The notes: a model not told the origin generated them from the letters alone. Shown: positions 1-8,724, counted from the first letter of the stretch. The stretch: 64,000 nucleotides of DNA from Aldehydirespirator sp028819505 (GCA_965207755.1 OZ242297.1:2790001-2854000); one strand, 5' to 3'. Numbers and translations are program-made.

Positions 1-1919
1 ACCTGCATGCTGACCTCGATCAGCCAATTCGTCGCGTGGTCTTGACGGCGCTTGGAGTCTCAAGTGATCCCAGTCGATCCGAACTCGTAGCACGGCTTCG
101 GGAACTTCGCAGTGCCTCAGACGAGGACGAGATCTCTTCTGAGGACCTGCGACGCGACGCTGCGCTCATCTACCGGGCGATCGCACGAGGCCTCAACGAT
201 GCGGACAGCGACGCTGACCTGAACGCAAGTCAACTGAGAGCTGAATTCACGCGTCATCGTCTCGTACTAACGAATCTCGGCTGGTTGTCTCCCCAGAATG
301 TGCTCGCGGGGCCACCGATCTTTGGACATTATCGCGCGTTCGCCCCCGCAATTTCGGATTGCGGGCCGCTGTGGCTCGCGCTGCGTCTGCGGCGACCCTC
401 CGCGAGCGACTGCCTGGAGGTCCTCGCGAAGATCGCATACCGTCGCCGAGACGCACCTGATCGTGCCGAGGAGGCGATTCTGCTTGAGACGCTGCGCACA
501 CTCGCCAAGCACCTCGCGAAACAGAACACAATCGAGCGCCGGAAGCTGACAAGATTGGCTCTGTGGACGAGCGCAGGGTGGACGCGTGCCCGCCCTGTTT
601 ACGCGACCGACGACCCGGTCCTCGCCGCCGGGCTCGGTGATCGCCTTCCCATTTGGCGACCGGGCGGCGGGATTGAACAGTTCCGTTCGCTGCTCGGACC
701 GTTGCGCGTCACGAGAATCCGAGCCGACGAAGCCCGAGTGATCGATCCTGAACTTGCGGAAGAAAAACAGGACTTAACGGAGCTTTTTCGCGAGTCGCTT
801 GAACTGCTGCACGACGACCTACAACGCCACGACCCAGCACTCGGCCAGGGCCTCACCGTGCCATGGGACAGGCTGGCGCTGTACGCCGTCAAAGTACTCC
901 CGTCTCTTTCGCTCGAGATTAGCGCTGCAGGACGAGAATACGACTGCGAGGTGACCGCCAAGGTCGATACCACCTGTGCCACGGTCTTCGTCAGAGAAGC
1001 AGCGGCGCTCTCTCGCGTGGATGGGGGAGGCAGAGCGTTAGCAGCGCTCTTCGAGGGCGAAGCGCGGCTCGTCGCACAAGCATGGCGAGCCGCGTGCGAT
1101 CAAGCCGAGGAAGGGATCAAGGCGCGACGCGTTCCGCTCGCCAGCGAACTCGCTGCGCGGGAGAGGGCGGAACTTGATGCTCGACTTGCGGAGTGGGGAG
1201 AGAACGTCGCGAAGAAGCACCACTCGCCTCAAGGTCCCGCCGGAGAGAGGACAAAGAAGGCTCCTCAATCCGGCTCCGGAGCAGACAAGCACGAAAAGCG
1301 AGGGCAGTCTTCACCCGTGACCGCTCTCCGAGTACTCGTGGACCCTCAAGCACTCATGCTTGTCGACCCGAAGGGACGCACTGACCATAAATCCTCCGAT
1401 ATCGAGAACCGCACCGGTGAGAGCGCAACTTCCGACCGCGTTCTCAAGGAACCTAAGGGCAGCTCCCGCAGACCGCAGAATAGGTCTGCCTTGCGCGGCT
1501 ACTCCGACCTGGACAAGGAAAACGTAGGATTCGAGCTTCTGCAGGTGCTGTTGGGCACGGACCAGGACGAACTCGTCGACCTGCGCACCCAGCGTGGGGT
1601 CGGTGCCGATGCCATCGATCAGCTGAAGAAGTACTACGAACTAAAGGTCTTCGCTGGTGCCGAACCGGACCGAGTGACACTAACGGACTCCGAAGTACAG
1701 CGAGCACTCACCACGGCTGACTTCTTTCTCGTAGTCGTATCCAACGTTGAGGAGAGCGATGAAGCCCAGCCCACCATCCGCGTTGTGATCGATCCCCTGG
1801 AGCAGTTGCGTCCGACCGACCGAGGTGCAATCACCCTCTCGGGACTGCGCGACGCTACGAGCCGCGTCTATAGGTTCGCTTCGACCGATGACGAGCAGCA
1901 GTTGATCGACGACGAGTAG
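1..1919 (+). CDS. C-terminal part of sacsin-like/DUF3883-type protein with nuclease-like domain (5' truncated by window)
   Basis: The reading frame is open to the left edge (first full codon at 3), so the GTG at 36 is probably internal and the N-terminal part lies outside. The visible start resembles the region that follows the GHKL-type ATPase domain in sacsin-like bacterial proteins. A long helical middle section follows, then a charged, low-complexity linker around codons 400-480 counted from the GTG. The C-terminal domain (about 487-615) has the layout of DUF3883/PD-(D/E)xK nuclease domains: a helix starting ENVGFELL, then GADAID and YYELKVF, giving a D...ExK constellation. Such proteins are typical of defence islands and are thought to pair nucleotide hydrolysis with DNA cleavage. 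It is convergent with the helicase module at 2150-5016. The family assignment is moderate, the nuclease role is inferred, and the catalytic ATPase part cannot be seen. Confidence 0.65.
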   Translation, partial: LHADLDQPIRRVVLTALGVSSDPSRSELVARLRELRSASDEDEISSEDLRRDAALIYRAIARGLNDADSDADLNASQLRAEFTRHRLVLTNLGWLSPQNVLAGPPIFGHYRAFAPAISDCGPLWLALRLRRPSASDCLEVLAKIAYRRRDAPDRAEEAILLETLRTLAKHLAKQNTIERRKLTRLALWTSAGWTRARPVYATDDPVLAAGLGDRLPIWRPGGGIEQFRSLLGPLRVTRIRADEARVIDPELAEEKQDLTELFRESLELLHDDLQRHDPALGQGLTVPWDRLALYAVKVLPSLSLEISAAGREYDCEVTAKVDTTCATVFVREAAALSRVDGGGRALAALFEGEARLVAQAWRAACDQAEEGIKARRVPLASELAARERAELDARLAEWGENVAKKHHSPQGPAGERTKKAPQSGSGADKHEKRGQSSPVTALRVLVDPQALMLVDPKGRTDHKSSDIENRTGESATSDRVLKEPKGSSRRPQNRSALRGYSDLDKENVGFELLQVLLGTDQDELVDLRTQRGVGADAIDQLKKYYELKVFAGAEPDRVTLTDSEVQRALTTADFFLVVVSNVEESDEAQPTIRVVIDPLEQLRPTDRGAITLSGLRDATSRVYRFASTDDEQQLIDDE

Positions 1920-1933
1920 ACCCCGCGCTGGGC

Positions 1934-2140
1934 TCAGCTTGCAAGCACAAGGGCACGGCTACCCGTCGTCGCAACTGTGTCGGCGAACACCGCGAGCACC
2001 TGATGTATGGACTCCGCCGTGCTCCTCTGAGCGGACGTTGGGTGTGCTAGGGCAGAGGACGACAGACCTGGTTGCACGATACCGATCTCTCCGTGCCTCA
2101 AGGCTGGCCTGCACTCCCAGCTAAGCCCTCGACGCTTCAT
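1934..2140 (-). CDS. possible small protein downstream of the helicase/nuclease pair
   Basis: This is a 68-residue frame beginning with ATG nine bases after the TAA stop of the 2150-3025 gene, with a GGGG stretch just before it. It ends 15 bases from the stop of the convergent sacsin-like gene. Codon use is mostly GC-ending and the C-terminal half (AESIHQVLAVFADTV) could form an amphipathic helix. I recognise no family. The tight spacing suits a third gene of the operon, but the frame could equally be fortuitous. Confidence 0.3.
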   Translation of the reverse strand: MKRRGLSWECRPALRHGEIGIVQPGLSSSALAHPTSAQRSTAESIHQVLAVFADTVATTGSRALVLAS

Positions 2141-2149
2141 CCCCGAACG

Positions 2150-3025
2150 TTATGAGCCGAGGTAGACCAACAGCCGCGCGAGACCATCGCTCCCGTCGAC
2201 CACGGTCGCGGCGGGGGACTCTTGGCCGGTCAGGCGACGGCGGAGACTCGCCCAGAGTTGCGGGTCGTGGTAGCGAGACCGACTGCGGAGAGCTTGGCCG
2301 ACGACAACCTGAAGGTCATTCACCCTCAGAGACGGAGCGCCACCAGCTGCTTTAGAGTGCCACAGCGACAGGTGCACTACTCCGCCTGGCGTGTGCTCGA
2401 TGACAATGTGATCGGCGATCTCCCCAGAGCCATCGTTGCACAGGATCCAGCGGTGCTCAGCGCGACGAGGTTGCTGTCGCAGGTACTCCTCGACGCCCTC
2501 GTGAATTGAGACACCGAGCCCCTTGCGCGCGGCGGTCTCGCGGGTCTCCGACTCGATGTCTACGCCCCGAGCCTTCCAATTGATCGTCTCGATGTCTCGA
2601 TGATCGAAGCGGCCCGCATTCCCTCCGTTCACATCGAAAATCTCGCGGCCCTGGACCGCTTCGCCCGAAGCAAAATAGACTATCGGTGGGTAGCGGTCCA
2701 GGAACTCCGTGAAAGCAAAATCTTCGCTGTATCCGTGCTTGACGCGGATTCCTGTCCCACGGTCCTCGGCTCCCCCGCCACAGATCAGCACTCCCGTCCA
2801 ACACACGGTCTGAGTGCCGAGGCTTCGATCTGTCATCAGTGCGACAATGGGGAGTTCCCGAGCGGTGGTATTCGGCAGGGTCAACCCGCCTGTGGGATCG
2901 ACGCCAGCGTGAAGTTCAAGGTCCTCCACAGAACCGATGAGCGTGTTCAACGGCGTCACCAACTGTAAGCCCCCAACAGCGACCGCTTGGTTCATCTCGA
3001 CTGCGATCGGATCGATAGCGGCCAT
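2150..3025 (-). CDS. nuclease-like protein overlapping the upstream helicase
   Basis: The protein has 291 residues. The C-terminal third looks like a restriction-endonuclease-type core: a strand with NDGSGEIADHIVIE (D198, E202, D205), a strand with LSLWHSKAA (H223, K225; HxK instead of the usual ExK), and a helix with NDLQVVVGQA (Q243). The first two thirds are unknown. Its ATG lies inside the 3' end of the helicase gene (34-bp overlap) and has a GGAGAG about ten bases upstream. A TAG in its own frame lies two codons before the ATG, so translation really must start here unless the two genes are one frameshifted gene. I infer a helicase-coupled DNA-damaging effector. The nuclease assignment rests on motif spacing only. 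Confidence 0.6.
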   Translation of the reverse strand: MAAIDPIAVEMNQAVAVGGLQLVTPLNTLIGSVEDLELHAGVDPTGGLTLPNTTARELPIVALMTDRSLGTQTVCWTGVLICGGGAEDRGTGIRVKHGYSEDFAFTEFLDRYPPIVYFASGEAVQGREIFDVNGGNAGRFDHRDIETINWKARGVDIESETRETAARKGLGVSIHEGVEEYLRQQPRRAEHRWILCNDGSGEIADHIVIEHTPGGVVHLSLWHSKAAGGAPSLRVNDLQVVVGQALRSRSRYHDPQLWASLRRRLTGQESPAATVVDGSDGLARLLVYLGS

Positions 3026-5016
3026 TCGCTAATCGCTCTCCCCCGCGGGACTTGAGGCAGGAGCGGCGAGCCGTCGCCGCTTCGGGGGAACCAGAGCAGT
3101 TCCGCAGCCTCGGTCACCCACGCGGCGTAATCGACCAGAGTCTTGTATCGACGCTGCCAAATCTTGCCCTTCTCCAAGGCGGCCCCAACGGTCGTCGAAC
3201 CCTGACTCACGCGGATCTGCATCATCACGTGCCCTAGGGCAGTTTGAGTTGTCTCGATTGAGCCGAGATCGATATAAGTGCTGCTGCCCGCTCTGGTCTT
3301 GTAGGCCGTGCCTCTCGTGCCTGCAAGGATGTTCCGCATTCCAATCGACGACACCGATATCCGCGGGAGACTCTGGAGATAGCCGTCGAGTCGCTCAGGA
3401 TCGACAACGGAGGCGTTCTCCGGGACGTTGAGAATCTTGACGACTGCGTCCCCGATGCGTTTGTCCTCCGCGTCGACGAAGAGAAGCGATGGCAGACCGA
3501 TTCGAGGAGCCGCTCGATACGAAATCACGGTCAGGCCGTACTCGATCGACTCGACCGATGAGTCAGTGCACCACCTTGGCGTTGAGCGACGGCGAGTTAC
3601 CAGCACAATGAGTCTGCCGTGGTCGGCGACGAGTGCCGTGAGTATCTCAGCGCCGCCGAGAGAGCGCCCTACATCAAGCTCGGCCGGTAACGAGGTACCT
3701 TCGGCGACGGGCTTCCAGAGCGGTTCAGCTACCTCGAAGACCGTGGGCGTTGGCATCGGCTGAAGATGCATGGGATCGATGCGCCCCTGCCTGAGTTCAA
3801 GCGCATCAGCGAAGTCACGAGCCGCCTTGTCCGCCTCAATCTCAGCGTCGACGATCCCCGGCAGGATCGTTGCCCAGTCTGCATCCTCCTTATAGAGGTC
3901 GCGCACGACCGACTGAAGTTCCGGATACACATCTCCATCGTCAACGGTCACTAGGACGGACTCTTGGGGGTATTCCTCACTAACCCGGGCGAGACGACCG
4001 ACCAGTTGAACGGTCGCAGGCAACGACTTGTGCTTGTCGTGGTATGCAACCAGGCGGAGACGTGGTAGGTCGTATCCCTCACCAAGCATCCCCACGACGC
4101 TGACCGCCTGCAGAGATCCGTCCTTGAGCCTCCCTGTAATCGACTCGTAGTCGGAGGAAGATGTCTTCTGCGTCAGCGGCTCGATGTTGATACCTGCCTC
4201 TCGATGCAGATCAGCAAGCTCACCTGCCCGCTGGATGGAAGAGGCGCGGACCATCAGAGCACTTGATCGATGTTCAGGCCGCGCCGCGATCCGCACGACC
4301 TCATCGAGGATCATTCGGTCCTTCGTCTCGTGCGTAAGGGGCTCGGGCCGCGGAAGGACAAGTGGCCGTACGGGCCTGTAGAAGCTCTGATCGATTGCCT
4401 GCCGAAGCGGGAAGTGGAAGATGTTCGTTCCTGGCAGACGTTTATTGTCGAGCCTGAACGGGGTGGCTGTCAGAAGCAACGCAGAGCGAGAGTCGAGATG
4501 CTCAAGAATCGCGCTCCAAGTCCGCGAGGGAACGTGATGAGCCTCGTCCACGATCACAAGATCGAACATCCCGCTCGGAGGGACTGACACGTCGGCAGCG
4601 GAGGCTGGACTAACTGACTGCGGGATGGCAACAACGACATCCGCAGCAGCCGCTGCGTCCCAGTCGGTCGAGGTCCCGGTGACCTTATGAACTCGAAGCC
4701 TCGGACGACGACGCCTGTGGGGAAGGGCGCCAATGCTCCGCAGAAGATCCAAGTCCGCGAACTGAGGAACGGTCTGTTCTCGCAGCGCCCTCGACGGGAC
4801 CAGCACTAGGACACGCTTCGGGGGCTCCGGTGTCACGAAGGGCGCTGCGAGGGCTACGCCAGTCTTGCCGGTGCCCGTTGGTAGGGAGATGAGAGCAGGT
4901 TCAGCGGGCGTCAATGTCCAATGAGCTAGAAGCGCACCGAGTGCTCCACGCTGCGGAGCTCGCCAGCCATCAGCTGCGATCCGAAACGAAGTCCTTCCCG
5001 ACTCGAACAGGCTCAT
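2992..5016 (-). CDS. superfamily II DEAH-type helicase of a defence-like module
   Basis: The protein has 674 residues with clear SF2 motifs: Walker A LPTGTGKT (45-52), DEAH in DLVIVDEAH (157-160), TATPF (183-187) and motif VI QLVGRLARV (337-345). The pattern is the COG1061/Rad25-like type, followed by about 320 residues with no recognisable fold. It would use ATP to translocate on nucleic acid. It ends inside the start of a nuclease-like gene. Stand-alone helicase plus nuclease beside a sacsin/DUF3883 protein is a typical anti-phage setting. The C-terminal end (ISEWPLSIR) reads like a domain that was meant to continue into the next frame, so a split of a longer helicase-nuclease protein is possible. 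Base composition is lower in GC than the rest of the window. Confidence 0.8.
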   Translation of the reverse strand: MSLFESGRTSFRIAADGWRAPQRGALGALLAHWTLTPAEPALISLPTGTGKTGVALAAPFVTPEPPKRVLVLVPSRALREQTVPQFADLDLLRSIGALPHRRRRPRLRVHKVTGTSTDWDAAAAADVVVAIPQSVSPASAADVSVPPSGMFDLVIVDEAHHVPSRTWSAILEHLDSRSALLLTATPFRLDNKRLPGTNIFHFPLRQAIDQSFYRPVRPLVLPRPEPLTHETKDRMILDEVVRIAARPEHRSSALMVRASSIQRAGELADLHREAGINIEPLTQKTSSSDYESITGRLKDGSLQAVSVVGMLGEGYDLPRLRLVAYHDKHKSLPATVQLVGRLARVSEEYPQESVLVTVDDGDVYPELQSVVRDLYKEDADWATILPGIVDAEIEADKAARDFADALELRQGRIDPMHLQPMPTPTVFEVAEPLWKPVAEGTSLPAELDVGRSLGGAEILTALVADHGRLIVLVTRRRSTPRWCTDSSVESIEYGLTVISYRAAPRIGLPSLLFVDAEDKRIGDAVVKILNVPENASVVDPERLDGYLQSLPRISVSSIGMRNILAGTRGTAYKTRAGSSTYIDLGSIETTQTALGHVMMQIRVSQGSTTVGAALEKGKIWQRRYKTLVDYAAWVTEAAELLWFPRSGDGSPLLPQVPRGRAISEWPLSIRSQSR

Positions 5017-5114
5017 CTCTCAGGACACTCCAGACATCCGGCTTCGCCGATTCGCCTCGCACGCTGAGCACAATTCTTGGGAGACGCGGCACCCCCTGTC
5101 GTTCGCGTGCTTCA

Positions 5115-5423
5115 CTACAACGCCTCTGACAAGCGATGCAGCGTCTGCGGTAGGGGCGGTCCATGGAATTGGTGCCTGGCAACAACTGCGCGGGCCCTAG
5201 CCGCCAACAGATCAAGTTGTTCCGCGAATTGCGTCGTCCCAAGATTCCGGTAGTGGTCAGCATTGGCCCGCAGTGCCGCGTAGACATCGGTCCACGCCTT
5301 CGCCCCTCCTTTGCGGTAGCCCTGTTCAAGACGTTCGATGACCGATGCTGCTCGGTCGAAGACGGTGCGCCGCTCCCACTCCTCCGCCATTGGTGGTGAG
5401 TCTGGTTTGAACAACTGGTCCAT
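5115..5423 (-). CDS. small helical protein of unknown function upstream of the helicase
   Basis: A 102-residue, mostly helical, charged protein; it starts ATG-GAC-CAG and ends about 98 bases before the helicase start on the same strand. There are no cysteine clusters, signal peptide or membrane segment. A central stretch with AWTDVYAALRANADHYR looks like a regular helical bundle. I do not recognise a family. Position and strand suggest it is the first gene of the helicase-nuclease operon, perhaps a regulator or a target-recognition partner. Confidence 0.5.
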   Translation of the reverse strand: MDQLFKPDSPPMAEEWERRTVFDRAASVIERLEQGYRKGGAKAWTDVYAALRANADHYRNLGTTQFAEQLDLLAARARAVVARHQFHGPPLPQTLHRLSEAL

Positions 5424-5801
5424 GGGCTATCTCCTGGCAGCAGCGGCGCGCCCGACTGAGATCTCCGGCCCGCCAATGAGGTGACAGGAGTGCAACTACA
5501 CCAGTGTCAGATCCACCTTAGTGACTCAGGCGTTTCGGTTGATTCCCTTCGCCAAAGCATCGACATCACGAGCCACCAGCCGGCCAATGCTGCTTCTCAC
5601 GGCAAAAAGTTGGCCCGACGATCGTTCGCCCCGGATCGCTCGCAGCCTCGTCGCGATGGCCTTCTCAGAACCGTTCTGACATGTCGGATAACGAAGCTTC
5701 ACAGATCGTCCGTTAGAATTCTCGTTAGAAGTTTGGCCGATTCTGGAGTTATCCACAGGTTAGCCTAGATCAGAAATGTGCTCTGACCTTGGCTTTTTTT
5801 G
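5424..5801. other. island-to-core junction, no convincing gene
   Basis: These 378 bases separate the small helical gene from tRNA-Pro. They are clearly more AT-rich than the flanking core genome, and a run of T at about 5794-5800 abuts the tRNA 3' end. A 76-residue minus-strand frame (5526-5756) contains RLRAIRGERS, which faintly recalls an XRE-type helix-turn-helix start but then fails to follow the fold. I treat it as a possible remnant rather than a gene. No integrase is visible on this side. Confidence 0.4.
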
Positions 5802-5876
5802 TCGGGCTGGGGAGATTTGAACTCCCGACCTTCGGTCCCCCAGACCGACGCGCTAACCAAGCTGCGCCACAGCCCG
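5802..5876 (-). tRNA. tRNA-Pro (anticodon GGG)
   Basis: On the minus strand a complete cloverleaf folds. The acceptor stem is CGGGCTG/CAGCCCG with discriminator A, the D-arm contains AGCTTGGTTAGC, and the anticodon stem TCGGT/ACCGA encloses CTGGGGG, giving anticodon GGG for proline. The T-arm is GGGAGTTCAAATCTCCC. CCA is not encoded. Its 3' end points at the low-GC region 1-5801, the usual geometry for an integrated element at a tRNA attachment site. Confidence 0.95.
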
Positions 5877-5894
5877 CAGAGGCGAGGTTAGCGG

Positions 5895-6107
5895 CTACAG
5901 CAGGAGGGCGACACCCTGCACCGCCCGCCACACGAGGTAGACCGCGGCGCCGCCCACAAGCAGCCAGAAGTGCCACGGGATGCGCTCCGCGGCCGCCGCC
6001 GGGCGCTCATCCGGGTGCTGGACCTCGCGGCCGCAGGCCGGGCACCCGCCCTCGGCGGTGAGCGTGGCCGGAGTCAGGTACCGCTCGCAGGACCGGCACC
6101 AGGCCAT
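5895..6107 (-). CDS. small zinc-ribbon membrane protein
   Basis: A 70-residue protein. The N-terminus carries two CxxC pairs (C4/C7 and C22/C25) forming a zinc ribbon, followed by a polar linker and one hydrophobic segment (about 43-67, starting IPWHFWLLVGGAA) that should anchor it in the membrane with the ribbon inside. It starts four bases after the stop of the SpoIIE-type phosphatase on the same strand, so the two are probably co-transcribed. The function is unknown; many such short proteins are annotated only as zinc-ribbon proteins. Confidence 0.75.
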   Translation of the reverse strand: MAWCRSCERYLTPATLTAEGGCPACGREVQHPDERPAAAAERIPWHFWLLVGGAAVYLVWRAVQGVALLL

Positions 6108-6111
6108 GGGC

Positions 6112-7191
6112 TCAGTCTCGGCGGATGGCCATAATGGCGGTGTCGTCGCCGATCGAGCCGCCCGCGAAGTCCTTGGCCGCGTCCAGCAGCGACTTGCACA
6201 GCACGTCGGGGGCCGCGTTGAGGTCGCGCTCCACCGAGCGGATGATCCGGTTCTCGCCGAACATCTGGCGACCGGCGCGGGCCTCGGCCAGGCCGTCGGT
6301 GTACATCACCACCAGATCGCCCGACGCCATCGGGATCTCCCGCGAGAAGTACGTCGCCCGCGGGTCGAGCATCAGCAGGGGGCCGGTAGAGCGCAGCGGC
6401 CTGGTGCCCTCCCCATGGAACAAGAACGCGGCCGGGTGCCCCGCCGACGAGTAGCGCAGCGTCCCGGCCTCGGTGTCGAACACCACCACGCACGCCGATA
6501 TGAACTCCTCGTTGCGGTCCCCCGCCGACAGCTGCGCGTTGATCTCCTCGAAGGCCTGGGCCGGGTCGCGGAACTGGCGCAGGAACACCCTCAGCAGGTA
6601 CTTGGCCTGGAACGCGGTGATCGACGACTCGATGCCGTGGCCGGCCACGTCTCCGATGACCGCGGCCACCCGGTGGCGCCCCACCCGGTGTACGTCGAAG
6701 AAGTCGCCCGCCATCAGCCCCGAGCCCGCCTGGTAGACCCGGCCGATCTCGAACCCGCTGAAGTCCGGCACCTCCTCGGGCGCCAGCCGGGCCGCCCACG
6801 CCTTGGGCGCCAGCTGCTCCTGCTCGAGGGCCTGCTCGGCCCGGCGCTCCAGCGCGTAGCGGTTGCGGGCCATGCGTACCTCTTCGAGCGCGGAGCGCCC
6901 CCACCACACCGACATCACCGCGGGCACTCCCAGCACGCCCAGCACGACGGTGATGTTGTCGAGGCCCGCCCGGCCCACCAGCAGCGCCACCGGCACCAGC
7001 AGGCCGTAGACGACGGCGCCGTGGACGTCCTTGCGGTAGCCGGCCTCGGCCAGGGCCAGCGCCTCGGGGTGGGTGCCGGCGTCGCCCTCGATCAGGCGGA
7101 CGAACCGCTGGCGGTGGCGGGACGAGCGGATGTAGAACACCGTGGCCAGGGCGCAGCTCAGGGCCAGAAGATCGAGAACGATCGTCACCAC
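6112..7191 (-). CDS. membrane-anchored SpoIIE/RsbU-type PP2C serine phosphatase
   Basis: 359 residues from a GTG with a strong GGGGAGGGG just upstream. Hydrophobic segments lie near 1-20 and 58-96, then a coiled-coil-like helix (105-125), then a PP2C domain from about 145. Metal-binding residues are visible in AGDFFD (D163, D166) and IGDVAGHG (D181), with YTDGLAEA and the final GDDTAI. These phosphatases dephosphorylate anti-anti-sigma (STAS) proteins in partner-switching stress responses. No STAS or kinase partner is encoded nearby. It sits downstream of der in the same direction and directly upstream of the zinc-ribbon gene. Confidence 0.85.
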   Translation of the reverse strand: MVTIVLDLLALSCALATVFYIRSSRHRQRFVRLIEGDAGTHPEALALAEAGYRKDVHGAVVYGLLVPVALLVGRAGLDNITVVLGVLGVPAVMSVWWGRSALEEVRMARNRYALERRAEQALEQEQLAPKAWAARLAPEEVPDFSGFEIGRVYQAGSGLMAGDFFDVHRVGRHRVAAVIGDVAGHGIESSITAFQAKYLLRVFLRQFRDPAQAFEEINAQLSAGDRNEEFISACVVVFDTEAGTLRYSSAGHPAAFLFHGEGTRPLRSTGPLLMLDPRATYFSREIPMASGDLVVMYTDGLAEARAGRQMFGENRIIRSVERDLNAAPDVLCKSLLDAAKDFAGGSIGDDTAIMAIRRD

Positions 7192-7315
7192 GGGCGCCCC
7201 TCCCCTCGGTCTCGTGGCCCACTGCCGCTCCCATCGTACCGCCTCGGAGCGACGCCAGGGGTGCGGAACCCGCTCAGGACTCCGCCCGGGCCGCCGACCG
7301 GCCCCGGACGGCGGG

Positions 7316-8674
7316 CTACTCGTCGCGGCGGCGGACCCGGAACTTGAGCGCGGTGGCGCCCAGGTCGAAGCTCTCGCGCAGCCTGCGCTCGATGTAGCGC
7401 AGGTACGTGCGGGGCAGGGCGCGGTTGGCGAACAGCGTGAACGTCGGCGGGTCGGTGGCCACCTGCGTGGCGTACAGGATGCGGGCCCCCGCCGGCGCGG
7501 GCTGGGCGCTCTGGGCGGCCCGCACCGCGTCGTTGACCCTCCTGGTGGGGATGCGGGTGCGGTACCCGGCCACCGCCGCGCTCAGCGACGGCCACAGCCG
7601 GGACACGCCCTTGCCGCTGAGGGCGCTGATGCGCAGCACCGGCGGGTCGCCCAGGAAGCCCAGCCGGTCCTGGACGTCGCGGCCCAGGTCGAGGCGGGTC
7701 CCGGTGTCGGCCAGATCCCACTTGTTGAGCAGGATCACGACCGGGCAGCCCGCGGCATCGACCCGCTCGGCCAGGCGCTGGTCCTGATGGGTCACACCCA
7801 CCGACGAGTCGATCACCAGCAGGGCCACGTCCGCGGTGTCGACCGCCCGCAGGGCCCTCACCAGCGAGTAGTACTCGGTGCCGGAGTCGATCCGGGCCCG
7901 GCGGCGCATCCCGGCGGTGTCGATGAACCGGACCGGTCCCTCGTCGGTCTCGACGAGAGTGTCGATGGCGTCGCGGGTGGTGCCCGGCAGGTCGTGCACG
8001 ATGGCGCGGTCTTCGCCTGTCAGCCGGTTGAACAGCGTCGACTTCCCGGCGTTGGGCCGGCCCACCAGCACCACCGAGAACGCCTCGGCCGCAGCGGCCG
8101 CCAGGCCCCCGCCGGCCGGGTCGGCGGCCGGTCCGGGCGGCGCGTCCGGCGCGGTCGAGGCACCGGCCGCGTCGAGGCGGGCGACGAGCTCCTCCAGCAG
8201 GTCGCCGGTGCCGCGGCCGTGCAGCGCGCTGACCTGGTGGGGCGTGCCGAGACCGAGCCCCAGCAGCTCCCACACCGAATCGGCCTGCGCCGCGTGGTCG
8301 ACCTTGTTGGCCACCACCATCACCGGCACGTCGGCGGAGTGCAGCACCCGGGCGACCTGCTCGTCGTCGGCGGTCGGCCCCACCGACGCGTCCACCACGA
8401 ACAGCACCGCGTCAGCCTCGCGCACCGCCCGCTCCGCCTGGGCGCTGACCTTGGCGTCGAGGTCGTCGCGGGAGGCGCTCCAGCCGCCCGTGTCGAGCAG
8501 CGTGAAGCAGCGGCCCTGCCACTCGGCGTCGACCGCCTTGCGGTCCCGGGTGACGCCGGGGCGCTCCTCGACGATCGCCTCGCGGCGACCCAGGATGCGG
8601 TTCACCAGCGTCGACTTGCCGACGTTGGGCCGGCCGACCACGGCCACCACCGGGTTCACGACGGCGCCGGACAT
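7316..8674 (-). CDS. der: ribosome-assembly GTPase Der (EngA)
   Basis: Two tandem Era-type GTPase domains identify Der: GRPNVGKST near residue 14 with DTGG, and a second GRPNAGKST with DTAG and NKWD, followed by a KH-like C-terminal domain ending in KFRVRRRDE. Der acts in 50S subunit assembly. The frame is open far upstream into the neighbouring DUF512 gene, but the protein family begins just before the first G1 motif, so I chose the ATG at 8674 (GGAG directly before it), giving 452 residues. A GTG five codons later is an alternative. The inter-domain linker is long and rich in Ala, Gly and Pro. Confidence 0.95.
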   Translation of the reverse strand: MSGAVVNPVVAVVGRPNVGKSTLVNRILGRREAIVEERPGVTRDRKAVDAEWQGRCFTLLDTGGWSASRDDLDAKVSAQAERAVREADAVLFVVDASVGPTADDEQVARVLHSADVPVMVVANKVDHAAQADSVWELLGLGLGTPHQVSALHGRGTGDLLEELVARLDAAGASTAPDAPPGPAADPAGGGLAAAAAEAFSVVLVGRPNAGKSTLFNRLTGEDRAIVHDLPGTTRDAIDTLVETDEGPVRFIDTAGMRRRARIDSGTEYYSLVRALRAVDTADVALLVIDSSVGVTHQDQRLAERVDAAGCPVVILLNKWDLADTGTRLDLGRDVQDRLGFLGDPPVLRISALSGKGVSRLWPSLSAAVAGYRTRIPTRRVNDAVRAAQSAQPAPAGARILYATQVATDPPTFTLFANRALPRTYLRYIERRLRESFDLGATALKFRVRRRDE

Positions 8675-8724
8675 CTCCGGCGGACGGCACCGGCCCGCGC
8701 CCCGGCGTCGTGTTCCCCGCTCCT

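Noticed and set aside
2150..5016. Hachiman (HamA-HamB) assignment
   Set aside because: Gene order is helicase first, and the nuclease-like protein shows no DUF1837 motifs that I can recognise.
5526..5756. XRE-type regulator
   Set aside because: Only RLRAIRGERS resembles the family; the recognition helix does not follow.
5481..5768. 95-codon plus-strand frame near the tRNA
   Set aside because: No ribosome-binding site, no family, composition typical of noncoding sequence.
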